DNA of 64,000 nucleotides. Source: Scylla paramamosain (Eukaryota; Arthropoda; Malacostraca; Decapoda; Portunidae). The position numbers and the translations under genes were made by a program. Location of the stretch: positions 6,813,962 to 6,877,961 of the forward strand of contig NC_087190.1 in the NCBI RefSeq assembly GCF_035594125.1, in the 5' to 3' direction. A model generated the notes under the pieces. That model had not been told where the DNA came from and ran no database searches. It saw only the letters and a program-made list of their open reading frames with translations. Below, piece by piece: positions 39,741 through 52,184 of this stretch (position 1 is the stretch's first letter; the number at the start of each line of letters is the position of its first letter).

Positions 39741-41252
39741 ATGCCACGAGTGAAGATCAAGCACCCTAAACCTGATACCGGAAACAAGCTGAAACTATTG
39801 AAGATCCTCTCTGAAGAACTGATATACGCAACTAAGATCGTCATAACGCCAGATGGTTTCGTAGTCATAACAAAAGACGACGAAGAAATAGACAACATAT
39901 TCGCAAAGAAGATCATCGAAAAATTAGCTGCTGAGGATTACACACCTATAATCCCACCTGAGCTAAGAGCAAAAAGGACGGTTTTGCTTTTCAATGTTGA
40001 TGAAGTAATACACAACCATCAAGAAAATGAGATCATAGGAGAAATCACAGCAAACAACCTATGGATCCCAACTATCGACAGCATCTTCAAAATCCTGAGA
40101 ACAAGGATAATGAAAATAACCTTCTCAGAAACAGCCATTGCCAAAAAAGCTACAGAGAAAGGAATCCTCGCCTTCCATCTCAGAATTCCAGCTTATAATA
40201 TAAAGCAAGATGAATTCATCCCTATTATGACTTGCATGCGGTGTTATAATATCGAGGATCACCCAACCAGTCAATGCCCAAAAGCAAAAGAATATAAAAT
40301 ATGCTCCAAATGTGCAGATGAAGGACACACATGGAGAGACTGCAAAAGCACAAATAAAAAATGCATCAACTGTTCTGACAAACATCGAACACTAGCAAAT
40401 AAATGCCCTAAAAGGAAAAAAGCTGTAGATGCAAAAAGAAATAAACAAAAAACTACTAACAATGCAACATATGCACAATCAGTCACCAACACAAGCCCCT
40501 CACCCATCAGCAGCATAATCAATCCGGAAACATCAACAAAAATAATGTCATGCATGCTTCATGCACATCTGATCAATACAGCTAACCCAGGCTCATATAA
40601 TGATGAGTTCAATAGAGCCCTAGAACTCAACAAACTCCCAAAAATCGACCTCCCGAATAATCCACCTTCTAGCCTTATCCTCAATTTTCAAAACCAACAG
40701 CAACAGCAGCAGCAGCAACAACAGCAGCAACAGCAACAGCAACAACAACAGCAACAGCAACAAGAACAGCAACACCAACAATATCAACAAGACACACAAC
40801 ATACAGTCATGGCTAGCACACAACAAACACCACACTCACTTAACTCCTGCAAAACAGACAGACACGAAACAATGCATACACAACAAGAAAACAACACTTC
40901 ACATGACCCAAGCATGCCCCCACTGGAAAAAATCTCTGGTCAAGCCATAGGACTTCAGATCATCACCAAGAAAAGCAAAGGCTGGCCCAAAGAAAAAACC
41001 TTTAATCTAGTTGACTTAAAACGGGGAATTGATTCTGGATTATATAAATACAGGTACACGAACCCGACATATACTGACCAAGAAATACTACTGTATATGA
41101 TAAATAACGATATGGAGCTAACAAACTGCTGGTGTACTACTGACGACTCGCAGTTCGGTAAAATCCGTAACGGCTTACACCAAGAACTCACCCCGCCACC
41201 CACCAAAGCCCCCAAACACAAACACAGCAGACACAGACACTTCTCTAATTAA
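39741..41252 (+). CDS. LINE ORF1, gag-like RNA-binding protein with three CCHC knuckles
   Basis: An uninterrupted frame of about 503 codons from ATG at 39,741 (MPRVKIKHPKPD); upstream in-frame codons start with TTG, so I choose this ATG. A central domain is followed by three zinc-knuckle-like cysteine clusters: CMRCYNIEDHPTSQC, then CSKCADEGHTWRDC, then CINCSDKHRTLANKC, ending in a basic KRKK stretch. Such gag-like proteins bind the element RNA in I/jockey-type LINEs. A glutamine run of CAA and CAG codons follows (about 40,697-40,790), then a conserved-looking C-terminal segment with WPKEKTFNLVDLKRGID. A stop at 41,250 precedes ORF2 by 83 bp. It is the only fully open element frame in the window. 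Whether it is expressed is unknown. Confidence 0.8.
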   Translation: MPRVKIKHPKPDTGNKLKLLKILSEELIYATKIVITPDGFVVITKDDEEIDNIFAKKIIEKLAAEDYTPIIPPELRAKRTVLLFNVDEVIHNHQENEIIGEITANNLWIPTIDSIFKILRTRIMKITFSETAIAKKATEKGILAFHLRIPAYNIKQDEFIPIMTCMRCYNIEDHPTSQCPKAKEYKICSKCADEGHTWRDCKSTNKKCINCSDKHRTLANKCPKRKKAVDAKRNKQKTTNNATYAQSVTNTSPSPISSIINPETSTKIMSCMLHAHLINTANPGSYNDEFNRALELNKLPKIDLPNNPPSSLILNFQNQQQQQQQQQQQQQQQQQQQQQQQEQQHQQYQQDTQHTVMASTQQTPHSLNSCKTDRHETMHTQQENNTSHDPSMPPLEKISGQAIGLQIITKKSKGWPKEKTFNLVDLKRGIDSGLYKYRYTNPTYTDQEILLYMINNDMELTNCWCTTDDSQFGKIRNGLHQELTPPPTKAPKHKHSRHRHFSN

Positions 41253-41335
41253 AGCAAGTACCCAGAATCAAACACCGTTACACACAAATCACTGGAACAA
41301 ACACAAACTTCTCACATACAGACACATACACAAAC

Positions 41336-44300
41336 ATGGACACGATCACCATAATACAACATAACGTACATACATGGAAAACAAACAAATTCTTTTTAAC
41401 TAACACATATTTACAGAACAACCCTGACGTAATACTTCTGAATAGCACCGGGGTCAAGGACACAGAAACCATAAAAATATACGGATATAACACTTACAAA
41501 ATCAACAGTGACAACACCCTTCATGATGGATCTGCAATACTAGTTAAAAACAGTATTGAATATAAAATCACAGATGACTTTGACACAGATATTTTACAAG
41601 TTACCATATCCACTACCACTGGACCAATAAATATTGCAACAACTTACTTACCACCACGAAGACCTTATCTCCCTATCACAGACTTTCACAGATTAATAAC
41701 ACAAAACACACCAACGTACATCATCGGAGATCTAAACGCCAGACATACGATTCTAAACAACAATGACAGCAACAATGTTGGGAAAGCAATAAAAAAACTT
41801 ATTGACAAAGGGAATCTCTGTTACAAAGGCCCTAACTTCCATACATTTTTCGGCAGCAGTCATACATCTACACCCGACATCATACTTACAAATCATAAAA
41901 CATACCATAACATGGTGTCACGATCGCCTACTTACCTGCGATCGTACGATCCCGGTTATCTCTCCAAGAAAGTGGACGTTACACTGATCCCGGAAAGTTT
42001 TAAAGGTCTGGATTTTTAAAGGCTTCGAGTGCCTACCCGACCTATCCGAAATCGCCAGAATTATCTCTTACTCCACCTTTACCTTGACTCAGCACACCTG
42101 GAATTACCTCTAATACCAGATTGTTGTTGGGGGAGTAGAAAACACGATTATTCTATGTTACAAGCACATATATTAATACTAATAATAATTCACAAACAAC
42201 ATGAGGTAGCACACGTTACTACATGACGTTCTCGTCACTTCCCACGTCACCAGAACCCGTTTACACCTCCACCAGTCACAGAAATATTTCCCCTCAACCG
42301 CAGGAATTTACCCGGACGCCATTTCCGCGTCCCCAGACAATAATTCCCGTATTTCATCTCCTCAAGCCTCACAAGAGATTACCATTATCACCAAAGATTA
42401 CCCATATCACCATAACATCGTCCCCAAAATCACCAATACACCACAACACCAACTTCCAAGGTTAACACCACAACCTCCACTCACAAAATGGCTGCCAGTT
42501 TGACCTATGACCCCTTCCAACAGCGTCACCGGCACAACTCAACAACCGAATTTCAGCGGACAAGAGCTCTTGGTATCACAAAAGACTCACTAACCTGACC
42601 CTGGATATCAAGGTTATACCGCTACACCACTAATACCTCCACAAACTCACTCCATCATCAATCCACACCAAGATCCTTCCCTGAGAGACGCCTTCCCTCC
42701 ACCTTTCCTCACGACCTAAGGCGCTCTGATTTTTCCCCACCTTGGAATGTGTTGTTGCCCACTCAAGCTCCCCTCGTTTTCAACGTATTTCACCTCAATT
42801 ATACTCCCTTCCTTATACATATAAAGATATAGAGAACTTAAATTATGAAGAGAATAATACTACATGATATAAAATGGGTAAATAAGCCTTACACTACTTA
42901 TAACAATAATAAGGATAATGTTCGAATGGCAGGTAACCGGAACACGGGGACACTAAGAAAACGTGATCCCATTCAAGGTAAACTCGGCCAATAACATGAC
43001 AATGGATATAAAACCCGGTCCCACCACATCTTCTGACCACATTCCAGTAATAATCAAAATAACTACAAAAGCAATAACAACATCCATTGACCCAATACCA
43101 AACTACAACCTAGCAAACTGGGAAACATTCACCCAAGACATTAAAGAAACACATAAAAACATAAACACAAACGCTTATATGAGCACACAACAGCTAAATA
43201 TATCTTTACAACAATGGACAAGTGCTGTAACAAACTCAATGAAGAACAACATCCCCTTAAAAAGAACAAGAACACAACAAAAGCCACTAACAAATAACAC
43301 CATAAAATATCTTAAAATCTACGCAAAAAACATCACAGACGAAAGCAATTATACTGGTTGGACTCCCTTAAAATACGCAACCTTAAAAAAAATAAGACAT
43401 GCAATAATAAAAGAGTGCAATAACATACAAAATAAACAGTGGGAAAGTAAAATAACTAAGCTTATTAATGCACATAAAGACTCTAAGAAATTCTGGTCAC
43501 AGATAAAAAAATTACAAGGCAACAGTAAGACCTCGGAAAATTACATAATACACAACAACGAAAAAAATCCATGACGTAAGAAAACAAGAAGAAATTTTCA
43601 GAGAGATATGGAGCAATAACTTTCAAATATCACAACAGGAAAACGCAGAATTCGATCAACACACAGACAACTTGGTCACCCAATACATGATTAATAATGA
43701 AGATAAATTTACGCCATACCCAAATGGAGACCCAAACAGACTTGATGACAACCACCCACTGTTACATAGATTAACCCCAGACACAATACAACGTATAATT
43801 AAAAGCCTTAAGAATAACACCCCAGGGGTGTCGAAGATCAATAAAATAATTCTACAACACCTATCACCAGACTCTATATTAATTCTTACAAAACTACTCA
43901 ACATATCAATTTCCATGGGCTACTTCCCAGACGAATACAAACATGCTAAACTCAAACTAATCCCAAAGGCCAACAAACAGACAACAAACCCACATAACCA
44001 CAGACCTATCTCTCTACTTGAAGTGCCAGGAAAAATGTTCGAAAAAATAATCAACCACAGACTAAGAAATTACCTAGAAACGAACAGCCTCTTTCCAACA
44101 TCTCAACACGGTTTTAGACAACACCGATCAACACATACTGCCATAGCAATCGTCACAGAAAAACTAAGTCATACACTAACAACAAACAAAATAGCCACAA
44201 TTGTCACCCGGGATATATCAAAAGCATTTGATAAGGTCTGGCACCAAGACTTAAAATATATACTATCCTTATTAAATTTACCAGACACCTATGTAAAGCT

Positions 44301-45183
44301 CTTAAGTAGCTTTTTGAATAACAGAACAGCAAGTATAGCAATAAAAACACACACGGGTCCACCCATACCACTGCTAAGCGGAGTACCTCAAGGCAGCAAC
44401 ATTTCACCAACCTTATTCACTATATACACCTCAGATATTCCACCACCAAGCCCACATTCCACATACGTAACTTACGGTGATGACATCACCCAAATAATAA
44501 CACAAGGGAATAGTAGAAATTTCTTAGCACGAAAAGTGGAGAGAGAAATCACAAAAATAAACCAATACGAACATCAGTGGAAAATAAAAACAAATATGAA
44601 TAAATTCGCAATACTTCCAGTCTCAATAACGAAAACGAAACCAATAACTATCAACCATCAAAGAATAACATACACAAGAAAGGCAAACATTCTTGGCCTG
44701 TCAATGAACAGCAAAGGGTACAACAACCAAATCACAAATAACGTAGTAAAACCAAAGCACGCTCTATATACAATAAAAAGGTTCAGCCAACTCACCACGA
44801 ACATCAAGTTACACCTCATAAAATCTTGCGTAATTCCACTACTTCTCTACCCAGAATATCCACTAGCAACATTATCTAAACATGCTATAAGAAAACTTCA
44901 AAGAGTACAGAACCATGCCTTAAGGTTTGTTTACAATGAACAGTATCCATACACAAAAACCACATCAGAGTTACTCGTACACCAACTAAGCAACATGAAA
45001 CCAATAAACATTCTATTACACGAAAGAGCTCAAAAAACAAAATTCACACTACAAAACATTTTACACGACACTGAATACATACACACAATAACAGAAAACC
45101 AAAACAACATTTTGGAGCACACATGGTTCAGGAAAACAGCAAAAACATTAGAGCAAGATGTACCAACTCCACTTTACACTTAA
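41336..45183 (+). pseudogene. LINE ORF2, endonuclease plus reverse transcriptase, broken by an insertion and a frameshift
   Basis: Starts at ATG 41,336 (MDTITIIQHNVHTWK). The endonuclease shows IIGDLNARHT (GDxN) before the break and SSDHIPVII (SDH) after it. The usual Glu of the LLxETH motif is Ser here (LLNSTGV). At 41,913-42,990 a probable solo LTR splits the domain. Beyond it the frame resumes at 42,997 and fails at about 43,565, where a run of seven A shifts the frame by one base before KQEEIF. The reverse transcriptase then runs to 45,183 with NHRPISLLEVPGKMFEKI, QHGFRQHRSTHTAI, RDISKAFDKVWH, LSGVPQGSNISPTLF and the catalytic box as YGDD. A thumb and tail follow (LIKSCVIPLLLYPE, LHERAQKTKF). 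It resembles I/jockey-group LINEs and is inactive as it stands. Confidence 0.85.
41913..42990. mobile_element. Probable solo LTR, 1,078 bp, inserted in the LINE endonuclease
   Basis: The insert starts TGGTGTCACG and ends CTCGGCCA, so it has TG...CA ends extended to TGG...CCA. It is bounded on both sides by ATAACA (41,907-41,912 and 42,991-42,996), a plausible 6-bp target duplication. Removing the insert and one ATAACA restores the LINE reading frame across the site. It contains TATA-like CATATAAAGATA at about 42,819. No gag-pol coding is seen, and the small ORFs inside have no recognisable domain. An alternative is a DNA transposon with an 8-bp duplication (ATAACATG), but I see no terminal inverted repeat beyond three bases. 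Orientation is not certain. Confidence 0.6.
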
Positions 45184-45500
45184 ACTTCTCAGTCGTAAGG
45201 TAAAGCATAAAATCTAGATGACAACAATAACATGTTATAACACACACACACATATATGCACTGCCCATTGCCAAAACAAAATTTAGGTCAACTCAACGGT
45301 AAAAGGTAAATAAACAACAGGAAAAGCAAGGCGTACAGCCCGCCACCTATTACTCTCTAACTATATTTCACTTTCACCAAAACTGTTCCCTCCAACTCTC
45401 AACCCTACTTCCCCCTCTAATTTCACCCCCACTGTCTGTCCCCCTCTTGTAACTTGTAACAACTTTATTCTCACACCAACACCGCAGAGAGAACAAGAAC
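45184..45500 (+). other. 3' untranslated region of the copy-3 LINE
   Basis: About 315 bp between the ORF2 stop and the return of satellite at about 45,505 (ATGTGTATTTTGAGTGTT). It holds a short CA run (45,240-45,252), an AAATAAACAACAGG stretch and C-rich sequence. No poly-A tail is clear. No target-site duplication is clear either, because the left edge abuts the Penelope-like tail instead of satellite. Confidence 0.6.
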
Positions 45501-45504
45501 AAAT

Positions 45505-47388
45505 GTGTATTTTGAGTGTTGTTCACACTGTTAGTTACAAAAACGCCAAAATCCATTCAAAGTACCCTGCATGGAATAACGAAAAGACATTATAAGAAAC
45601 ATTTATCATAAATGTTTTTGAGCTTCTTAGGTACCAAAACGCAAAAACCTAGCACTCTGTATGGAGAGACGGAACAACGTTACCATAAACGTGTATATTG
45701 ATTTTTTTTCTTTTCTTTTTTTTTTTTTTTAATTGCTAGGTACCAAAATGCCTAAATGCATGTAAGGGAACTTTTACTCTGAAACGATCATTTCCAAAAG
45801 CTTGTGTTTTGAATGTTTATGAGCATCTTAGGCACCAAAACACAATATGGGAAAAATCAAACATTACGAAAAACGTGTCCTTTGAGTGTTTTGAGTTTCT
45901 TACGTACCAAACCCTACAGTGCATGCAAAAACACTTTTTATGGAGCAAGAATAAAATTATCAAAGAGAAGTATTTTGAGAGATTTTATTCTTGTTACGCA
46001 AATAAATGGCAAAATGCATGGAAAATACCCTATATGGGGTAACGAAAGAACATTATCCCATATCCAGAAACATGCCTTTTTAGTATATTTTAAAGCGTGT
46101 ATTTTGAAACGAAACGACATTTCCAGAAACATGTCTTTTGAGTCTCTATGGGCGTGTTAGGAACTAAAACGTTAAAAAAAGCATGAAAAGGACACTATAT
46201 GGGAAAAAAATAGTTATCAAAAACGTGTCTTTTGAGTTTTTTATTTTTTTTTTTTGTTATTTACGTACCAAAACTCTAAAACGCATGCAAAACATCTTTT
46301 ATAGAGAAACAAGAATAAGTTTTCCTAAAACGTGTATTTTGAGAGTTTTTCAACTTGTTACGTTCATAACCACCAAAATGTATGGAAAGTATACGATATG
46401 GGGAAATAAGAATATCACGACAGGCGAATTTTCAGTGCTTTAGAGTTTCTCAGCTATAAAAACGATAAAACGCATGAATGGCATTGTATATGGAGAAACA
46501 ACAACATGTGTGTTTTGAATGCTTTTCACACTGTTAGTACCAATACAGCAAAATGCCTGCAAAGCACCCGCTATGGTGAAACGAAACGATATTTCCATAA
46601 CCATGTCCTTCGAGTGTTTATTGGCGTCTTAGCCACTAAAATTATGAAAAACATTGAATGTAACCTGTATGGGAAAACAAAACAACATTACCAAAAACGT
46701 CTCTTTCTATTATTTTTAAGCTAGTTACGTACCAAAACGCTTAAGCGCATGCAAAACACCCTTAATGGAGAAGCAGAATAACATTACAAAAAAGAAGTAT
46801 TTTGAGTGTTTTTGAATTTGTTACGTGCAAAAACACCAACATGCATGTAAAATATCCTTTATGGGAAAACGAAAGAAAATTACGAGAAACGTGTATTAAG
46901 AGTGTTTTTAATCTTGTGTATTAAGAGTGTTTTTAATGTTTTTAATCTTGTGTATTAAGAGTGTTTTTAATCTTCTTAGGTACCAAATCGCGAAAAGGCT
47001 TTGCAAAACGCATAAAACGCATGCAAAACTTGCTTTAAGGAGAATCCAAATGACATTAACAAATATATATATTTTGAGTGTTTTCTAGCTTGTAACGTAG
47101 AAAAACACATAAATGCATGCATGCCTACATGGGGAAACGAAAAGACATTACGAGATACGTGTATTATTAATGTTTTCGAGCTTCTTAGGTACCAAAATGC
47201 AAACAACACGTTAATAGTATTCTATTTGGAGAAACAGATCATTACCAAAAACGTGCATTTTGAGTGTCTTTCACATTTTTAGATATCAAAACGTCAAAAT
47301 GCTTGCAAAGCCTCTTATGTGTGGAAACGAAATGACATTACAAGAAACGCAAATTCATATTTTTATTTTTATTTTATTTTATTTTATT
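45505..47388 (-). repeat. 96-bp satellite, reverse, five-monomer family (copy 3)
   Basis: From 45,545 it is a direct match of 23,458-25,230. The 40 bp before it (TTTTGAGTGTTGTTCACACTG) exist only here and show what copies 1 and 2 lost. A private short triplication around 46,891-46,975 repeats GTGTATTAAGAGTGTTTTTA. The block ends with TTTTA repeats at the LINE insertion point. Confidence 0.88.
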
Positions 47389-50235
47389 TCATCTTTTCCT
47401 CACTGAAACTCATGTGTCTGAGGCAACTCACAGTAGCCCCTTTTCTGTTCCCTCATACTTTCTCTATCCTCATTTTCGATCCAAAGCTGGATGCTGCGTT
47501 TATGTGCGCAATGACTTAACCTGCTCTCGTGCCCACGCTCTTGAATATTCCGAGTTTTCCACCATCTGGCTACGACTACAGAGTCACTCTCATACTAAAT
47601 TTATCTGTGCTGTATACCTCTCTCCTAACTCCTCTGACTATAAGAAATTCTTTGACTACTTAACTTCCAAAGTGGAGCACATTCTGACCCTCTTCCCTTT
47701 TGCAGAGATCTCCATTCTTGGAGACTTCAATGTTCACCACCAGCTTTGGCTTTCCTCTCCCTTCACTGACCATCCTGGTGAACTAGCCTACAACTTTGCT
47801 ATCCTCCATGACCTAGAGCAATTGGTGCAACACCCTACTCGTATTCCTGACCGTCTTGGAGATACGCCCAACATTTTTTACCTTTTCCTGACCTCTAATC
47901 CTTCTCCTTATGCTGTCACCCTTTCTTCTCCGTTGGGCTCCGATCACAATCTCATATCTTTATCTTGTCCTATCACTCTAATCCCTCCTCAGGATCCCCC
48001 TAAGCGAAGGTGCCTCTGGCGTTTTGCCTCTGCTAGTTGGGGGGACCTGAGGAGGTATTTTGCTGATTTTCCTCGGAATGACTACTGCTTCCGTGTCAGA
48101 GACCCGTCTTTGTGTGCTGAGCGCATAACAGAGGTGATAGTGTCTGGCATGGAGGCGTACATTCCTCACTCTTTTTCTCGTCCTAAACCTTCTAAACCTT
48201 GGTTTAACACAGCTTGTTCTCGTGCTATACATGATAGAGAGGTGGCCCACAAAATGTACTTAAGCCTTCCATCACCAGAATCTCATGCACTTTATATTTC
48301 TGCCCGGAACCATGCCAAGTCTGTTCTCCAACTAGCCAAAAACTCCTTCATTAACAGAAAATGTCAAAACCTTTGAAGATCTAACTCCCCTCGTGATTTC
48401 TGGCATCTAGCCAAAAATATCTCCAATAACTTTGCTTCTTCTTCTTTCCCTCTCTACTTCAACCAGATGGCACCACTGCTATCACATCTATTTCTAAAGC
48501 TGAACTCTTTGCTCAAACCATTGCTAAAAACTCTACCTTGGACGATTCTGGACTTGTTCCTCCCTTTCCTCCACCCTCTGACTACTTCATGCCACGTATT
48601 AAAATTCTTCGAAATGATGTTTTCCATGCCCTCGCTGGCCTAAACCCTCGGAAGGCTTATGGACCTGATGCGGCCCCTCCTATTGTTCTCCGAAACTGTG
48701 CGTCCGTGCTTGCACCTTGCCTAGTCAAACTCTTTCAGCTCTGTCTGTCAACATCTACCTTTCCTTCTTGCTGGAAGTTTGCCTACATTCAACCTGTTCC
48801 TAAAAAGGGTGACCGCTCTAATCCCTCAAACTACCGTCCTATTGCTTTAATTTCCTGCTTATCTAAAGTTTTTGAATCTATCCTCAACAGGAAGATTCTT
48901 AAACATCTATCACTTCACAACCTTCTATCAGATCGCCATTATGTGTTCCGTCAAGGCCGCTCTACTGGTGATCTGGCTTTCCTTACTGAGTCTTGGTCAT
49001 CCTCTTTTAGAGATTTTGGTGAAACTTTTGCTGTTGCCTTAGACATATCAAAAGCCTTTGATAGAGTCTGGCACAAAGCTTTGATTTCCAAACTACCCTC
49101 CTACGGTTTCTATCCTTCTCTCTGTAAATTCATCTCAAATTTCCTTTCTGACTGTTCTATTGCTGCTGTGGTAGACGGTCACTGGTCTTCTCCTAAATCT
49201 ATTAACAGTGGTGTTCCTCAGGGTTCTGTCCTGTCACCCACTCTCTTCTTATTATTCATTAATGATCTTCTAAACCAAACTTCTTGTCCTATCCACTCCT
49301 ACGCTGATGATACCACCCTGCACTTTTCCACGTCTTTTCATAGACGTCCAACCCTTCAGGAGGTAAACATATCACGCAGGGAAGCCACAGAACGCCTGAC
49401 TTTTGATCTTTCTAAAATTTCTGATTGGGGCAGAGCAAACTTGGTATTGTTCAATGCCTCAAAAACTCAATTCCTCCATCTATCAACTCGACACAACCTT
49501 CCAGACAACTATCCCCTCTCCTTCAATGACACTCAACTGTCCTCCTCTTCTACACTGAACATTCTCGGTCTGTCCTTTACTTATAATCTGAACTGGAAAC
49601 TTCACATGTCATCTCTAGCTAAAACAGCTTCTATGAAGTTAGGTGTTCTGAGACGTCTCCGCCAGTTTTTCTCACCCCCCCAGCTGCTAACTCTGTACAA
49701 GGGCATTATCCGTCCATGTATGGAGTATGCTTCACATGTCTGGGGGGTTCCACTCATACTGCTCTTCTAGACAGGGTGGAATCAAAAGCTTTTCGTCTCA
49801 TCAACTCCTCTCCTCTAACTGACTGTCTTCAGCCTCTCTCTCACCGCCGCAATGTTGCATATCTTGCTGTCTTCTACCGGTATTTTCATGCTAACTGCTC
49901 TTCTGATCTTGCTAACTGCATGCCTCCCCTCCTTCCGCGGCTTCGCTGCATAAGACTTTCTTCTTTCTCTCACCCCTATTCTGTCCACCTCTCTAACGCA
50001 AGAGTTAACCAGTATTCTCAATCATTCATCCCTTTCTCTGGTAAACTCTGGAACTCCCTGCCTGCTTCTGTATTTCCACCTTCCTACGACTTGAATTCCT
50101 TCAAGAGGGAGGTTTCAAGACACTTATCCACCAATTTTTGACCACTGTTTTGACCCTTTTATGGGACTGGCATTTCAGTGGACATTTTTCTTTATTAGAT
50201 TTTTGTTGCCCTTGGCCAGTATCCTTCCTACATAA
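47389..50235 (+). pseudogene. Jockey-like LINE ORF2, copy 3 (endonuclease and reverse transcriptase, multiply broken)
   Basis: The fullest version of the element seen at 1,602 and 25,231. It is truncated at its 5' end within the endonuclease near LFLTET. The first frame runs to 48,376 and covers [22 protein letters not shown] and a linker, ending at an in-frame TGA in QNL-stop-RSNSPRDFWHLAK. A one-base shift near 48,460 leads to the 48,538-49,770 frame. This holds KKGDRSNPSNYRPIALIS, DISKAFDRVWHKAL, SGVPQGSVLSPTLF and the catalytic YADD in HSYADDTTLHF. Another shift near 49,750 moves to the frame ending at 50,141 (FIPFSGKLWNSLPASVFP). The 3' UTR ends TTGGCCAGTATCCTTCCTAC followed by A-rich and TA repeats. 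Catalytic residues are present but the frames are broken. Confidence 0.88.
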
Positions 50236-50400
<165 letters not shown>

Positions 50401-51312
50401 TATATGCTAGGCAGCAAAACGCTGAAAAAAAACATAGAAAGCATTCTATATGGGAATACAAACCATCACCAAAAACTTGTGTTTTGAGTGTTTTTCAGCT
50501 TACATACCAAAACCCTAAAACACATGCAAAAAACAATATAACATTACCAAGAAAAAAAAAAAGAATTATAAACACAATTTATATATAAAAAAAAAAAAGA
50601 ATAACTACAAAAAAAAAAACAAGTATTTTGAGAGTTTTTGAGTTTGTTACATAGAAAAACGCCAAAATCCACGCAGAGTTCTTTATATGGAAAAGAAAAA
50701 GATATTACGAGAAACGCGTATTATGAGTTTTTCACCTTCTTACAAAGCAAAATCATAAAACGTTGAAATAGCACTCTATATCGAGAAACAGATCAATAAT
50801 ACCCAAAACGTGTATTTTGAGTGTTTTTAACAATAATAGGTATGAAAAAGCTGAAATACTTGGAAATCCCCATATATGGGGTAACGAAATGATATTACGA
50901 TAGATATCTTTTGAATGTTTTTGAGCGTAATAGGCACCAAAACACACACACACAGAAAAAAAAAAAAAACATGGAAATCAACCTATATGGGAATACAAAA
51001 CAACATTACGAAAAACATAACTTTTGAGTATTTTGAACTTATTACGTACAAAAAAAGCTAAAACGCCAGTAAAACACTTTTTATGAAGAAACAAAATAAC
51101 ATTACAAAAAAAAAAATGTTTTTAAGTGTTTTTGAGCTTGTTATGTAGAAAAACGCAAAGATGCAGGCAAAGTGCTTTATATGTGGAATCGAAAAGAGTT
51201 TACGAAAAACGTATATTATTAGTGTTTTGAGCTTCTTCGGTACCAAAACGCTTAAATGCATGAATAGCACTCTATATGGAGAAATCGAACAACGTTACCA
51301 AAAAAAAAAAAA
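50401..51312 (-). repeat. 96-bp satellite, reverse, last block
   Basis: Reverse monomers with many A runs (50,548-50,630 and 50,955-50,970). The order of types to the left of the LINE insertion continues here, showing that the LINE landed inside a GCTTTCCATGC-type monomer. The array ends in an A run at 51,301-51,312. No satellite is seen to the right of it. Confidence 0.85.
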
Positions 51313-51621
<309 letters not shown>

Positions 51622-52184
51622 TTTATTTATGAGGTAGGCATGACCGTAAGAATTGCGAACAAGTTCTCGGTCTCAATTTCTTATACAATAACTTTATATA
51701 CTGATATCAAACACTTTCAACATATTACAGTATTCATTAACAGCACATGCAATCAACTTCACACTTTTACAATCAGTTCTTACTACAAAATTAAAGTATT
51801 TACCTCGGTCGCCTTCCTGCCCATCTTTGTATGAGCGCAACTTGGGTGTGAGTGACCAGCGTTCCCAGATTTCTGTGCCGAAATTATCGTACACATCCGT
51901 CAAAAATTATCGTATTTTGAACTAGATTATCGTACACCAACATTCACCTGTCTACTTTTTGTCAGTTCTGCACAATATCACAAAATATACCACTGGAACA
52001 CTAGACACCAATAAGTTTTTGTTAGGTATTTGATATAGGTTCTGAAAAGCACTGCCTGTTACGAGAGGCTATCGTATACTCACCATTTTATAGGTCGATG
52101 GCTGAATCACCGTGGATTTCTGGATAGTTTGGGTCACTTTCTACACCAGTTGAATATAGTGGTTGGGAAGTGATGCTCCTTATC
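51622..52184. other. Unassigned DNA with a candidate hAT terminus
   Basis: No gene is recognised. At 51,857 CAGCGTTCCCAGATTTCTG resembles the CAG-rich ends of hAT transposons. Within the next 90 bp the word ATTATCGTA occurs three times (about 51,886, 51,905 and 51,926), like subterminal repeats. It lies about 330 bp beyond the end of the hAT transposase to its right, which fits a transposon end. I could not find the matching inverted end upstream of that gene. Confidence 0.35.

Noticed and set aside
38885..39747. Minus-strand ORFs of 65-135 codons over the LINE leader
   Set aside because: No domain, overlapping each other in several frames; GC-rich leader DNA has few stops.
40620..40835. Poly-Leu membrane-like minus-strand ORF
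   Set aside because: It is the reverse reading of the CAA/CAG run inside ORF1.
41913..42990. DNA transposon with 8-bp duplication ATAACATG
   Set aside because: No terminal inverted repeat beyond TGG/CCA; TG...CA ends with a 6-bp duplication fit an LTR better, though not decisively.
51640..51903. Small ORFs on both strands beside the hAT end, with an exon-like edge at CGACCGAGGTAAATAC
   Set aside because: One possible splice donor is not enough; no partner exon or recognised protein is seen.
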